Below, in pieces: positions 11,508-21,899 of a stretch of 64,000 nucleotides of DNA. Position numbers and translations under genes: made by a program. The stretch covers positions 59,073,346 to 59,137,345 of the forward strand of contig OZ024902.1 of the NCBI GenBank assembly GCA_964017125.1, in the 5' to 3' direction. The stretch comes from Flabesymbios commensalis. Lineage: Eukaryota; Annelida; Polychaeta; Terebellida; Flabelligeridae. The notes below the pieces were generated by a model that worked only from the letters and a program-made list of their open reading frames with translations, was not told the DNA's origin and did not search any database. Within the stretch, counting starts at the first letter, position 1; every line of letters begins with the position of its first letter.

Positions 11508-11965
11508 TACTATCATAGCGGTTAATTATGTAAATTAGCGTGAATTATGCAAATTACCACATGAAATGTTTTTTTCAAATATATGAAACATTTCTCGGTC
11601 GCGTCAAACTTATTAAAAAATAACATTACACATAAATAACATAATATCTGAAGATTATTATTAAAAAAAAGTTATTCCATCACATATAATGGTCAATTAT
11701 GTTAATTAGGGTGAATTATGCAAATGAGCCTAGCAAACATCTAAAGTGACACATATCTAATAATATTTATAATGATGCAGACATGCTTAAAAGAGCAGGG
11801 ATTGAAACAAACCTGTACAATTAAACCACGTATCTCATGATCAAGTCGTATTTCTAGATTATTTCAGCCTTGACATCGACATTTATAGTTGCCCTTGACC
11901 TTCAATCGCAAAATTAGCGTCGGAAATCACTTCCTCGTGATAAACTTATGAATGATATTGTAGTG
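11508..11965 (-). repeat. Inverted relative of the 340-bp TCAAGGTCA satellite
   Basis: Read in reverse complement, the stretch matches units of 4200-5480. GAGGAAGTGATTTCCGACGC, GGTCAAGGGCAACTATAAAT, ACAGGTTTGTTTCAATCCCTG and ATTAGATATGTGTCAC appear in the expected order. It is noncoding. Confidence 0.65.
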
Positions 11966-12182
11966 TCAGTTGTATTGTATTGCAAAAGATGAAATTAACT
12001 GTGTTTTCCTTGTATTTGCACAAATTATATAATTTACTGTGTTTTCCCCGAAGGGAATTGTTTTTAAACAATGTCTCCCTGTCTGTGGGTACCCTGCCGT
12101 TAATTTTATTGATAAAGCTATCGCTATGTATATTTCATGCCATTAGAAATATTTCGATGATATTGATTTACCCTTTCACCAC

Positions 12183-12240
12183 TGAAGCCCGTTTTATGTG
12201 CTGAATGCTATGGCATTCAGCACATAAAAAACGGGCTTCA
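12183..12240. repeat. 58-base hairpin
   Basis: The arm TGAAGCCCGTTTTATGTGCT continues to GAATGC. After a TATG loop comes the reverse complement, GCATTCAGCACATAAAAAAC then GGGCTTCA. One arm has an extra A in the A-run. Just upstream is TTTACCCTTTCACCAC, the terminus of the CCCTT MITE family, so the hairpin may be the inner part of a broken copy. Confidence 0.75.
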
Positions 12241-12530
12241 CCTTCATATAAACAAGAAACAAAAAGACATTTTTTTTATTTCTGGATCAAGATTTCTCAT
12301 TTTTTTTACTTGTATTACTTGGGGGCGAAAAAAACATTCCTGGTGTTTATTGTTCATCGTCTGATCTATAGCTTATCGTAAAATCCAAGATGAACGCCAT
12401 TTTACATATTTACTATAAAAATAATGACGTCATTTTAAATACTAAGCAAACCAAAGCATGTTAGAATATTCTGTGATTAAATACAGTTTCGTATGCCTTT
12501 TAACCTGATCTGCCGTATTAGGTAGTCTAT
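12241..12530 (-). repeat. Dispersed repeat, inverted copy at 41772-42108
   Basis: In reverse complement this matches 41772-42108: TACGTAATACGGCAGAT-like, ATTTAGTATTTAAAATGACG, CCAAGATGGACGT-like, TTTACGATAAGCTATAG, GACGATGAACAATAAACACC and TTGTTTCTTGTTTATATGAA occur in order. There is no coding capacity and the class is unknown. Confidence 0.7.
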
Positions 12531-12886
12531 TTATTCGATTATTCAATGTAAATATGTGCGATTAGTTCATAGCGCCGAAATGACTGAAATGCTGTATGCT
12601 CCAAAAAAGCGAGTTGAAATGGTACATGAATGATCAGGTCCGATGAGCATGGGTTATGTGTGCGAAGCGCACAGAGCATTGTTTGTGTGCAATATAAGAA
12701 ATCACAATTGTGTATGTATTATTGTGTATGTATTCCCAATTAACATGAAGCTGTGTCATTGGAGTGCTTTGTTTGTGCATGCAGGAGGTCCATCACAAGT
12801 AGACAAGTGGATATTATATTATATCATTATATATAATATATAATTATATGTTACAAAGGTTAAACCATTGATGTTGCACAATGTCT

Positions 12887-12996
12887 CCCCAGCAAACACA
12901 AAACATTTGCATAATATCTGTACAACGTCGGCCCAACGTCTTCGACGTTGGACCAACATTGTACAATCGTATACAAATATTTTGTGTTTAATGGGG
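12887..12996. mobile_element. CCCAGCAAACAC palindromic MITE
   Basis: The left end CCCAGCAAACACAAAACATT and the right end ATTTTGTGTTTAATGGGG are inverted. The centre GGCCCAACGTCTTCGACGTTGGACC is itself a near-perfect palindrome, so the 110 bases can fold into one long hairpin. It lies about 120 bp upstream of the sulfotransferase ATG. Confidence 0.8.
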
Positions 12997-13118
12997 ATCA
13001 GCTACTAAATTTGGTCACTTGTTTGTGGGTAGGGACACGTCGCCTGCTTTTTCCTGAACAGACTGTTTTGCACGATAGCACTTACTGATTACAAATAATT
13101 TATATTAAATTCACAGCA

Positions 13119-14243
13119 ATGGCGCACCATGCATCATATTTATTGGGAAAATATAGACACTCGTCATTTTGTATTGTGTTTGTCACAGCAATTTTCACAA
13201 CATGGGCAGTATCAAAAATACAGCAGCCTGAACCAGTGATTGCGGGTTTGCCACATACACCAGAAAACATAAATTCTGCATTTCAGAAAACGGCCGCATT
13301 GGAGAGGCAACATATTACAGAGCGAGATCAACTCAAAGAAAAGGTGAAGACCTTGGATGAAAACCATTTCCAGAAAAGTGAGATGATACCGAGAGTGATA
13401 ATTGAGGACCGACGTCAAATAGGCCCACTGCAGAAACAAAAACAACGTCAACGTCAAGTCAAGAGGGTATGTAAATTGCTTGAGAGTGGATTTTATAACT
13501 ACTCAAAGTATTATAGAATAGAGCGCAGTGATTTTGATGGCCTTCTCGCTGACCACTATCATCGCTTTATGTATTGTCCTATAAAGAAGGTATCCTCATC
13601 CAGCTGGAATTACTTTTTCAAATCAATGATCGACGGAGAAAATGAATCTCGCCAACTATGGATGAAAAAACATCCCGGAGATTGGTCTCGTCTACGTAAA
13701 AGGTGGGGTAAGCTGAACAAATCTGGATTTAGTCCCGCTTTGGACAGTGTGATAGATCCCAAAGCTGTGGAGGGATATTTCAAATTTATTATGGTTCGTC
13801 ATCCTCTAGATCGCCTCGCGTCCGCCTATCTGGATAGAGTTGCACCACGTTTAAAGGATCAAACAATTGATTTTGAAAAGTTCCTTCTTGTGGCGTCACT
13901 CACACCGGAACAAGATGATAATTGGCTACCAGAAGATGTGAACAAAAATAACCCCCATTGGGGCCCTTACTTAAAAGTGTGTCACCCTTGCTCTACTCAC
14001 TTTGATTTCATCGCTCAGGTGGAAACACTACAGGAAGATGTTAGGGAACTGTTACCTCAACTGAATGCCACAGACTACATTGATGTTTTCCCCCATATAA
14101 ATGCAGGATCTGAACACTCGGGGAAGTACAAACAAATGTACGCTAGTATACCAGAAGATATTTTACACAATGTGTTTGAAAAATATCAACCAGATGCAGA
14201 TATGTTCGGATATTCTTTAGGTGATTATCTTAAAATTAAATAA
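13119..14243 (+). CDS. Carbohydrate sulfotransferase, CHST8-14 / HNK-1 sulfotransferase family
   Basis: The 374-residue type II membrane protein is predicted to transfer sulfate from PAPS to glycan chains (chondroitin/dermatan or HNK-1-like) in the Golgi lumen. What is seen: a short cytosolic tail; a hydrophobic anchor at residues 17-31 (FCIVFVTAIFTTWAV); a charged, coiled stem to about 115; a 5'-phosphosulfate-binding loop at 153-164 (CPIKKVSSSSWN, where vertebrate members usually have a PKVACTNW-like loop); the 3'-phosphate loop at 225-237 (MVRHPLDRLASAY); the family block HPCSTHFDFIAQVETLQED at 289-307; and the end block ADMFGYSL. NES, NAT and NYS sequons are present. The length fits the family (about 350-420). 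The whole CDS is one exon. The ATG context is CAGCAATGG, and an AG at 13115-13116 could be a 3' splice site joining a noncoding 5' exon. The exact acceptor sugar cannot be told from sequence. Confidence 0.93.
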   Translation: MAHHASYLLGKYRHSSFCIVFVTAIFTTWAVSKIQQPEPVIAGLPHTPENINSAFQKTAALERQHITERDQLKEKVKTLDENHFQKSEMIPRVIIEDRRQIGPLQKQKQRQRQVKRVCKLLESGFYNYSKYYRIERSDFDGLLADHYHRFMYCPIKKVSSSSWNYFFKSMIDGENESRQLWMKKHPGDWSRLRKRWGKLNKSGFSPALDSVIDPKAVEGYFKFIMVRHPLDRLASAYLDRVAPRLKDQTIDFEKFLLVASLTPEQDDNWLPEDVNKNNPHWGPYLKVCHPCSTHFDFIAQVETLQEDVRELLPQLNATDYIDVFPHINAGSEHSGKYKQMYASIPEDILHNVFEKYQPDADMFGYSLGDYLKIK

Positions 14244-14459
14244 TGAATATTAAAATTAGTAGCAGAAAATTGGATAACAGCCTCAGCGGAGAAAAAAGTA
14301 ATCATCTCAGCAGAAAATTAGACAACAGTAGACAATTCGATAACAAATTAGCTGAACACAAGGTATTTCCACAATAGAAAATGATGATAACTATGCTTGA
14401 ATGATTGAAATCCAGCTCACAGCTCGTCTGTGTTGTGGATTTTTGGAGGTGAATGGAAT
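14244..14459. other. 3' flank of the sulfotransferase gene
   Basis: AT-rich DNA follows the TAA. Words such as AGAAAATTGGATAACAG and AGAAAATTAGACAACAG form a short imprecise repeat at about 14263-14335. No canonical AATAAA was found close to the stop, so the polyadenylation site is not assigned. Confidence 0.4.
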
Positions 14460-14501
14460 CCCAGCAAACTTGAAACGTTGGCCCAACGTTTCGTTTACTG
14501 G
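14460..14501. mobile_element. Minimal CCCAGCAAAC palindromic element
   Basis: CCCAGCAAACTTGAAACGTT, then GGCC, then CAACGTTTCGTTTACTGG: only the termini and the palindromic core remain, about 42 bases in all. It is the shortest copy of the family in the window and lies about 220 bp 3' of the sulfotransferase stop. Confidence 0.65.
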
Positions 14502-14739
14502 CCACCACCCATCCCCTCCCCCACCCCGCATTTATCAGGCTAAATAATAAGTCCGAAAGCATGGCGTCGTAATTTTCAGCTGTCATTGTGTTGAATAAGC
14601 ATAATTATAAACCATATATATAATAGTACGAGCTAGAGATGACCTAATCTTGTTTTGTGCCATATACAATGTTTTTTTGCTGTTTCTTATAGATTTTTTT
14701 GTGCTGAATTCAAATCCAATTAGTGCCAGCTTGAAAAGT

Positions 14740-15757
14740 TTGAGCATTTTTGTAGATCAAGGTCAAAGGTCAATCTCAAGGTCAAATATGATTTTTCAAG
14801 AAATGAAGCTAGGAACAAGTGTAATACCTCATTTCCATGTGATTTTGACTGGGCAACCCATCTCGGAATCTATTTTGATTTTTTAAGGTCATATTCAAGG
14901 TCAAAAGGTAAATTTCAAGGTCAAGTAAGAGAAAATATAACTTTTAACAAATCAAGCTGGGAAAATGTGTAATATCTCTTTTTTCATGGTATTTTGACTG
15001 GAAAATCTATTCAAATGGACTGGCCCAGGCTAAAATCATAAAAAAATCGGTGATTTTATTTCGCGTTCTTAATATGACCATATGATGTCAACATGTACAT
15101 AGACTAGAACTGCAAATTTTTATAATTTTTGTGCTGCGCATTCACCAGTTAGGCTAGATATAGAGACGAAATTCCCACATTTCCTATTTTTGACATGATT
15201 GTCAATAATTATAAATCAGAAATTTCGTCTCTATATCTAGTCTAACTGGTGAATGCGCAGCACAAAAATTAAAAAAAATTGCAGTTCTAGTCTTTGGACA
15301 TCATATGGTCATATTAGGAAACCCAAAATAAAATCACCGATTTTTTAATGAGTTTAGCCTGGGCCAGTCCCTTTAAAGTATTATTTTAGTGATTCAAGGC
15401 ATGTGCAAGGTCAATTTCAACTCAAGGTCATATAAAAGTCAAGGTCAAAAATGTGAAAATATGATTTTTAGCAAATACAAATAGCAGTAGAAGTGTAGAA
15501 CGTCGTTTTGATGTCATTTTGACTGAATAATTCATTTCTCCTACTATTTTGATGATAAATGGCAATTTGTAAAGTCATTGCGTCAATTTCAAGGTCAGGT
15601 AAGCGAAAATCTGATTTCTGACAAATAAGGCTAGAAACAAGTGTAATACCTCTTTATCGTGTGATTTTGACTGAAAAATCTTTTTCTGATACTATTTTGG
15701 TGATTTTAGATGATCCTCTAGGTCAAAAGGTCAATTTGAAGGTCAAATATAATTTTA
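14740..15757. repeat. Degenerate tandem array with many AAGGTCA words
   Basis: Units of roughly 130-170 bp share AAGGTCAAAGGTCAATnTCAAGGTCA, an AATATGATTTTTCAAnAAAT segment, CTAGGAACAAGTGTAATACC and GATTTTGACTGnAAAATCT. The array is interrupted by the fold-back repeat at 15017-15370. Opposite-strand relatives lie at 26740-26850 and 27540-27780, on the other side of the large inverted repeat. No coding capacity is seen. Confidence 0.7.
15017..15370. mobile_element. Fold-back (long inverted repeat) element, about 354 bp
   Basis: The left arm starts GGACTGGCCCAGGCTAAA and runs through ATATGACCATATGATGTC, TAGACTAGAACTGCA and GTGCTGCGCATTCACC to AGACGAAATT. The right arm is its reverse complement from about 15218 to CCTGGGCCAGTCC at 15370. 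A loop of about 50 bases separates them. No reading frame is present and no clear target duplication was identified. A fragment of the family occurs at 2940-2997. Confidence 0.85.
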
Positions 15758-15759
15758 AC

Positions 15760-17103
15760 ATATGTGACGTAACACCCCGAAATCAGGCGGAATGCGCTGA
15801 GAGGGATGTGCCAAGAATTCAACGAGTAGATTAACTTTGCCATTTTTGGAACAATGTTACCATTTTGAGATTCTGACATCAATAAATACCTTAACATGTT
15901 TTATATCATCTAGTTTGGTCCAATTAGTGAAAAAAAAAGTTTATTTGTATATTTTGTATGATTTATTAGAGCATATCGATGGGGGTCAGTCAAAAAAATT
16001 AGGTACGTCACAATTCGCCCATTTCGGATTTGACAATGCATGGGCATTTTTCGCTTATTTTGCCGATGTTTATTAGGCCACTTCTCGCTCATTTCTAATT
16101 CGATCTCTCTAAAAATTTAGCTCCTTCGTAATTCATGTTGTTACGACGACGTCACAAATTTTCAGCAAGATTTATGGTTATATGGCCGAGATATCGCGCT
16201 CGCAAATGTAACGCATTTCGGTCGCGGCGTCGTATTTTTTAAGCGAAGTTACCGATCTTCTACTTGAGCGCGTATCCAGAGTTTTCAAGATACGGAAATG
16301 AAATGAAATGAATCGGGCTTTAGGCCACTTTTGTGCACATATAGGCTAAACTGGGCTAGGAGAACCTCCTGAGGATGGTGAGATGATTGAGATGACACTG
16401 TCCTCCAGACACAGGATTCGAAATTCGAGCCCTGGCGGTCTGAGGCCGAGCACGCTACCTCTCGGCCACGGAGGCTCTCCGCAATACTGACTTTCACACG
16501 TGGATGGGGAAGAAACATTTTTTGTTTCTTTCAAACCGCCGAGACCGGGAACCAAACCCCCGAACTCTAGCGTGAAAGGCAGCGGTGCTAACCACTACCC
16601 TAGGGCCCCCGCCCTTTCAAGATACGTACCTGAAATAAATTACAACGCTTTTAGTTGGGGTCTAAAAAACGGGGACTCGTTATAAGCGGATCGCGCTATA
16701 GCGAGACGACCGTTCAACCGCTAATGGTAAAAACATTGGGATACCAGGCGGTGATGTTCGATATGCTATGTAGGCCTACTAGATATTACCAGGTGACACA
16801 GCAGTATTGTCTAACCTACCATGGAGTAAAAACTGCCCAGTAGGTTATAACTTCCCGGTATCGTCAGAAAGCGGGTGGTTATTACTCTCCGGTACTGTAT
16901 TATAGCACGGGGGAAGTAGAACAAATTGTATACATATTTTAGACATTTCGGGTCATTATATAGGGCACGTACTTCGCAATATACTATATTGAGAACTGCA
17001 AATTATACAATACTGCTCCTGATTACAATGTTTATAACATACATATATTACTTTGTTAAAAAAAATATCTATCTATCTACAGATATTAAACTATGTATTA
17101 ACA
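15760..17103 (+). repeat. Left arm of a giant inverted repeat
   Basis: From TATGTGACGTAACACCCCGA to TAAACTATGTATTAAC this matches the reverse complement of 23701-24708 throughout. Landmarks are AATCAGGCGGAATGC, ATATCATCTAGTTTGGT, TTATTAGGCCACT, TCTTCTACTTGAGCGCG, TAAAAACTGCCCAGTAGG and CACGTACTTCGC. A SINE of 320 bp plus its 12-bp target duplication accounts for the greater length of this arm (1344 versus 1008 bases). There is no convincing gene; the reading frames across it are not conserved between the arms. Confidence 0.9.
16295..16614 (-). mobile_element. Two-headed tRNA-derived SINE, full-length, with 12-bp target duplication
   Basis: On the minus strand the element starts with GGGCCCTAGGGTAGTGGTTA and a B box GGTTCGGTTCCCGG-like sequence, resembling tRNA-Glu(TTC). 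After a GAAACAAAAAATGTTTCTTCCCC spacer comes a second head, CCGTGGCCGAGAGGTAG with GCTCGAATTTCGAATCC, resembling a Leu/Ser-type tRNA. The end is AAAGCCCGATTCATTTCATT. TTTCAAGATACG lies at 16283-16294 and again at 16615-16626. The right arm of the giant inverted repeat has the uninterrupted site, which confirms insertion. Confidence 0.9.
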
Positions 17104-17869
17104 CTCGCGAGATATGATGACATCTTGTGCTCGGTAAAATCACTTCATGTGTAGTTAACAGAGTGAAGGGCGACATTGGGCCGGAATGGAAGTCGTGAAC
17201 GATTTACACCACCCAGTGCGTAGTTAGAGTAAATATTTTATTAACAAATACGCTGCACTATTTCGTGCAAAAAATAGGTGTATTCTTTAAACTGAATGAC
17301 AGGTATAATGAGAGGGTGGGCTTTGTATTGTATTCATGAGGCCTTGAGAATCAACGATATTTGCTAGAATTATATCGCTTCCCAGACTATGATTCATGAG
17401 GTCACAATAGATGTAATCAGTTTAGCGTTCACACGTAACTGTAGCACAATGCTGTTTTAATGCTTGATCAACATCGTGAGAGCGAAATAAAGTTTATATG
17501 TTGCGTAACTCGCCGTCACAATGGGAGACCTGTTAAGCTCCAATACTGTTAACGACGTACACAGACGTCCAGACAGTTAATTGTCAGCGGCGATTAAATA
17601 GAGGAGATGTGTACTTAATAAATGTGTTACATACACGCAACAACTGTTATTGTCCTCCTTGCTTTGCACAAGCAAAACATCTCACGATGAGTTGCAAAAA
17701 TCATCAAAAGATCTACCTGTCATTCCTCAATTAGGCTATTGGCGATACAAATTTAAATGAGCACATACCGGACGATTATTGCAGGGTGGTCCACGCTAAT
17801 TAACTGAAATAATTCAATTTCTCTCTATAAAAAATAATATAGCCTATATTTCTATACCGCGGTAACATG
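17104..17869. other. Unique segment inside the giant inverted repeat
   Basis: About 770 bases between the left arm and the 26-bp satellite. No long reading frame, tRNA-like fold or match elsewhere in the window was recognised. Confidence 0.45.
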
Positions 17870-19420
17870 ATGACTACATACCGCTCACATACTGCGTATA
17901 ACAGAATCATCATATAAGGCGGTGTAACAGGATCGTCATATAGCGCGGTATAACAAGATCATCATATATCCCGGTATAACAAGATAGTCATATACCGCGG
18001 TATAGCAAGATCGTCATATACCGCGATATAACAAGATCGTCATATACCGCGGTACAACAAGATCGTCATATACCGCGGTATTGCAAGATCATCATATACC
18101 GCGGTATAGCAAGATCATCATATAACGCGGTATAGCAAGATCATCATATACCGCGGTATAACAAGATCGTCATATACCGTGGTACAACAAGATCGTCATA
18201 TACCGCGGTATTGCAAGATCATCATATACCGCGGTATAGCAAGATCATCATATACCGCGGTATAGCAAGATCGTCATATACCGTGGTACAACAAGATCGT
18301 CATATACCGTGGTATAGCAAGACCATCATATACCGCGATATAGCAAGATCATCATATACCGCGATATAGCAAGACCATCATATACCGCGGTATAGCAAGA
18401 TCATCATATACCGCGATATAACAAGATCGTCATATACCGCGGTACAACAAGATCGTCATATACCGCGGTATTGCAAGATCATCATATACCGCGGTATAAC
18501 AAGATCGTCATATACCGTGGTACAACAAGATCGTCATATACCGCGGTATTGCAAGATCATCATATACCGCGGTATAGCAAGATCATCATATAACGCGGTA
18601 TAGCAAGATCGTCATATACCGTGGTATAGCAAGACCATCATATACCGCGGTATAGCAAGATCATCATATACCGCGATATAGCAAGACCATCATATACCGC
18701 GGTATAGCAAGATCATCATATACCGCGATATAACAAGATCGTCATATACCGCGGTACAACAAGATCATCATATACCGCGGTATAGCAAGATCATCATATA
18801 CCGCAATATAACAAGATCGTCATATACCGCGGTACAACAAGATCATCATATACCGCGGTATAGCAAGATCATCATATACCGCAATATAACAAGATCGTCA
18901 TATACCGCGGTACAACAAGATCATCATATACCGCGGTATAGCAAGATCATCATATACCGCAATATAACAAGATCGTCATATACCGCGGTACAACAAGATC
19001 ATCATATACCGCGGTATTGCAAGATCATCATATACCGCGGTATAGCAAGATCATCATATACCGCGGTATAGCACGATCATCATATACCGCGGTATAGCAA
19101 GATCATCATATACCGCGGTATAACAAGATCGTCATATACCGTGGTACAACAAGATCGTCATATAGCGTGGTATAACTAAATCGTTATTTACTGCAGTATA
19201 ACAAGATAGTCATATACCGCGGTATAACAAGATAGTCATATATCGCGGTATAACAAGATCGTCATATACCGTGGTATAACAAGATCGTCATATAGCGTGG
19301 TATAACAAAATCGTTATTTACTGCAGTATAACAAGATAGTCATATACCGCGCTATAACAAGATTGTCATATATTATTGCTATAACAAGATCGTCATATAT
19401 TATATAGCGTGGTATAACAG
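17870..19420. repeat. 26-bp satellite, block 1 (about 60 units)
   Basis: The unit is GATCGTCATATACCGCGGTA plus TAACAA, 26 bases. Half of each unit is the 14-base palindrome TATACCGCGGTATA, which contains a CCGCGG core. Variants (TAGCAA, TTGCAA, ACAACAA; CGCGATATA; CGTGGTA) alternate in repeating orders, so higher-order units exist. The array decays towards both ends. It is noncoding; where it opens a reading frame, this only reflects 3 x 26 = 78 bases. Confidence 0.95.
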
Positions 19421-19893
19421 AATCATCATAGGACCTATACCACGGATCGTTATTTTTATTTCACTTTGAACAGTAGCAGTCAAAATGCTAATCCGACGCG
19501 TCGTCAGTATTCGTGCCTGTCTAAAGTGTGTCCACGAATAAGGAGTTGTGCAATGATCACAGCATGCATGGATGACTGGTCAGCACATGTGAACGTGTGC
19601 GGGCGCTGTTTTAACGCAGACCGGCGTTATCAAGACTAAATAAGACACTTTTGGTTATTAGGTCAAACTTAACCTGGAAAAAAACGGGGTCAATGCGCGA
19701 ATCGCGTTAACCGATATCGCGGTCTAACGATTCGTGTTCTAACAGGATTCTACTGCAGTAGCAAATATACCGCAATATGCACATAACAATCAGAAATTTG
19801 GGCATGGCCTCCGGCCCCTCTTTACATTTTTTTCAAGTCCACGAGGAGTTCTTGGAAGAAAAATGTTGATGGATTTTCATCCTTATGGCTAAG
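19421..19893. repeat. Satellite spacer, copy 1
   Basis: About 470 unique bases between satellite blocks, beginning near ATCATAGGACCTATACCACG and ending ATCCTTATGGCTAAGA. It is repeated at 21292-21764 with only a handful of substitutions noticed by eye (for example AATAAGGAG versus AATAGGGAG). It includes CGATATCGCGGTCTAACG, which echoes the satellite. No gene is seen. Confidence 0.9.
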
Positions 19894-21291
19894 ACCGTAT
19901 AGCAAGATCATCATATAACGCGGTATAGCAAGATCATCATATACCGCGATATAACAAGATCGTCATATACCGCGGTACAACAAGATCGTCATATACCGCG
20001 GTATTGCAAGATCATCATATACCGCGGTATAACAAGATCGTCATATACCGTGGTACAACAAGATCGTCATATACCGCGGTATTGCAAGATCATCATATAC
20101 CGCGGTATAGCAAGATCATCATATACCGCGGTATAGCAAGATCGTCATATACCGTGGTACAACAAGATCGTCATATACCGTGGTATAGCAAGACCATCAT
20201 ATACCGCGGTATAGCAAGATCATCATATACCGCGGTATAGCAAGACCATCATATACCGCGGTATAGCAAGATCATCATATACCGCGATATAACAAGATCG
20301 TCATATACCGCGGTACAACAAGATCGTCATATACCGCGGTATTGCAAGATCATCATATACCGCGGTATAACAAGATCGTCATATACCGTGGTACAGCAAG
20401 ATCGTCATATACCGCGGTATTGCAAGATCATCATATACCGCGGTATAGCAAGATCATCATATACCGCGGTATAGCAAGATCGTCATATACCGTGGTATAG
20501 CAAGACCATCATATACCGCGGTATAGCAAGATCATCATATACCGCGATATAGCAAGACCATCATATACCGCGGTATAGCAAGATCATCATATACCGCGAT
20601 ATAACAAGATCGTCATATACCGCGGTACAACAAGATCATCATATACCGCGGTATAGCAAGATCATCATATACCGCAATATAACAAGATCGTCATATACCG
20701 CGGTACAACAAGATCATCATATACCGCGGTATAGCAAGATCATCATATACCGCAATATAACAAGATCGTCATATACCGCGGTACAACAAGATCATCATAT
20801 ACCGCGGTATAGCAGGATCATCATATACCGCAATATAACAAGATCGTCATATACCGCGGTACAACAAGATCATCATATACCGCGGTATTGCAAGATCATC
20901 ATATACCGCGGTATAGCAAGATCATCATATACCGCGGTATAGCACGATCATCATATACCGCGGTATAGCAAGATCATCATATACCGCGGTATAACAAGAT
21001 CGTCATATACCGTGGTACAACAAGATCGTCATATAGCGTGGTATAACTAAATCGTTATTTACTGCAGTATAACAAGATAGTCATATACCGCGGTATAACA
21101 AGATAGTCATATACCGCGGTATAACAAGATCGTCATATACCGTGGTATAACAAGATCGTCATATAGCGTGGTATAACAAAATCGTTATTTACTGCAGTAT
21201 AACAAGATAGTCATATACCGCGCTATAACAAGATTGTCATATATTATTGCTATAACAAGATCGTCATATATTATATAGCGTGGTATAACAG
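19894..21291. repeat. 26-bp satellite, block 2 (about 54 units)
   Basis: The unit type and variant order are the same as in block 1, including the same decayed 3' end (CGTTATTTACTGCAG, TATTATTGCTATAAC). Together with the following spacer it makes a second copy of about 1871 bp, duplicated from block 1 and its spacer. The left junction, in TGGCTAAGACCGTATAGCAA, falls inside a satellite unit. Confidence 0.95.
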
Positions 21292-21764
21292 AATCATCAT
21301 AGGACCTATACCACGGATCGTTATTTTTATTTCACTTTGAACAGTAGCAGTCAAAATGCTAATCCGACGCGTCGTCAGTATTCGTGCCTGTCTAAAGTGT
21401 GTCCACGAATAGGGAGTTGTGCAATGATCACAGCATGCATGGATGACTGGTCAGCACATGTGAACGTGTGCGGGCGCTGTTTTAACACAGACCGGCGTTA
21501 TCAAGACTAAATAAGACACTTTTGGTTATTAGGTCAAACTTAACTTGGAAAAAAACGGGGTCAATGCGCGAATCGCGTTAACCGATATCGCGGTCTAACG
21601 ATTCGTGTTCTAACAGGATTCTACTGCAGTAGCAAATATACCGCAATATGCACATAACAATCAGAAATTTGGGCATGGCCTCCGGCCCCTCTTTACATTT
21701 TTTTCAAGTCCACGAGGAGTTCTTGGAAGAAAAATGTTGATGGATTTTCATCCTTATGGCTAAG
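21292..21764. repeat. Satellite spacer, copy 2
   Basis: A near-identical direct copy of 19421-19893, offset by 1871 bases. After TGGCTAAGA the sequence turns into unrelated DNA, which marks the end of the duplicated unit. Confidence 0.9.
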
Positions 21765-21899
21765 AATCTCAATTCTTAGATATTCCTACATTGTTTTGTC
21801 TAAACGGCCTTAATGATGGCCTCCAGAACTTTCTCATAGGGCAGTGAAATTGATATACTCTTGTGACACTCTTTGTGACACCAAGTAGGCCTACACTTG

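Noticed and set aside
20004-20240. 78-residue repetitive frame (IYRGIARSSYTAV-like) in the satellite
   Set aside because: It arises because three 26-base units make 78 bases. Other parts of the same array are closed, and no start or splice context supports it.
17870-21291. CRISPR-like array
   Set aside because: The 26-base units are contiguous with no unique spacers, in a eukaryotic context. It is a satellite.
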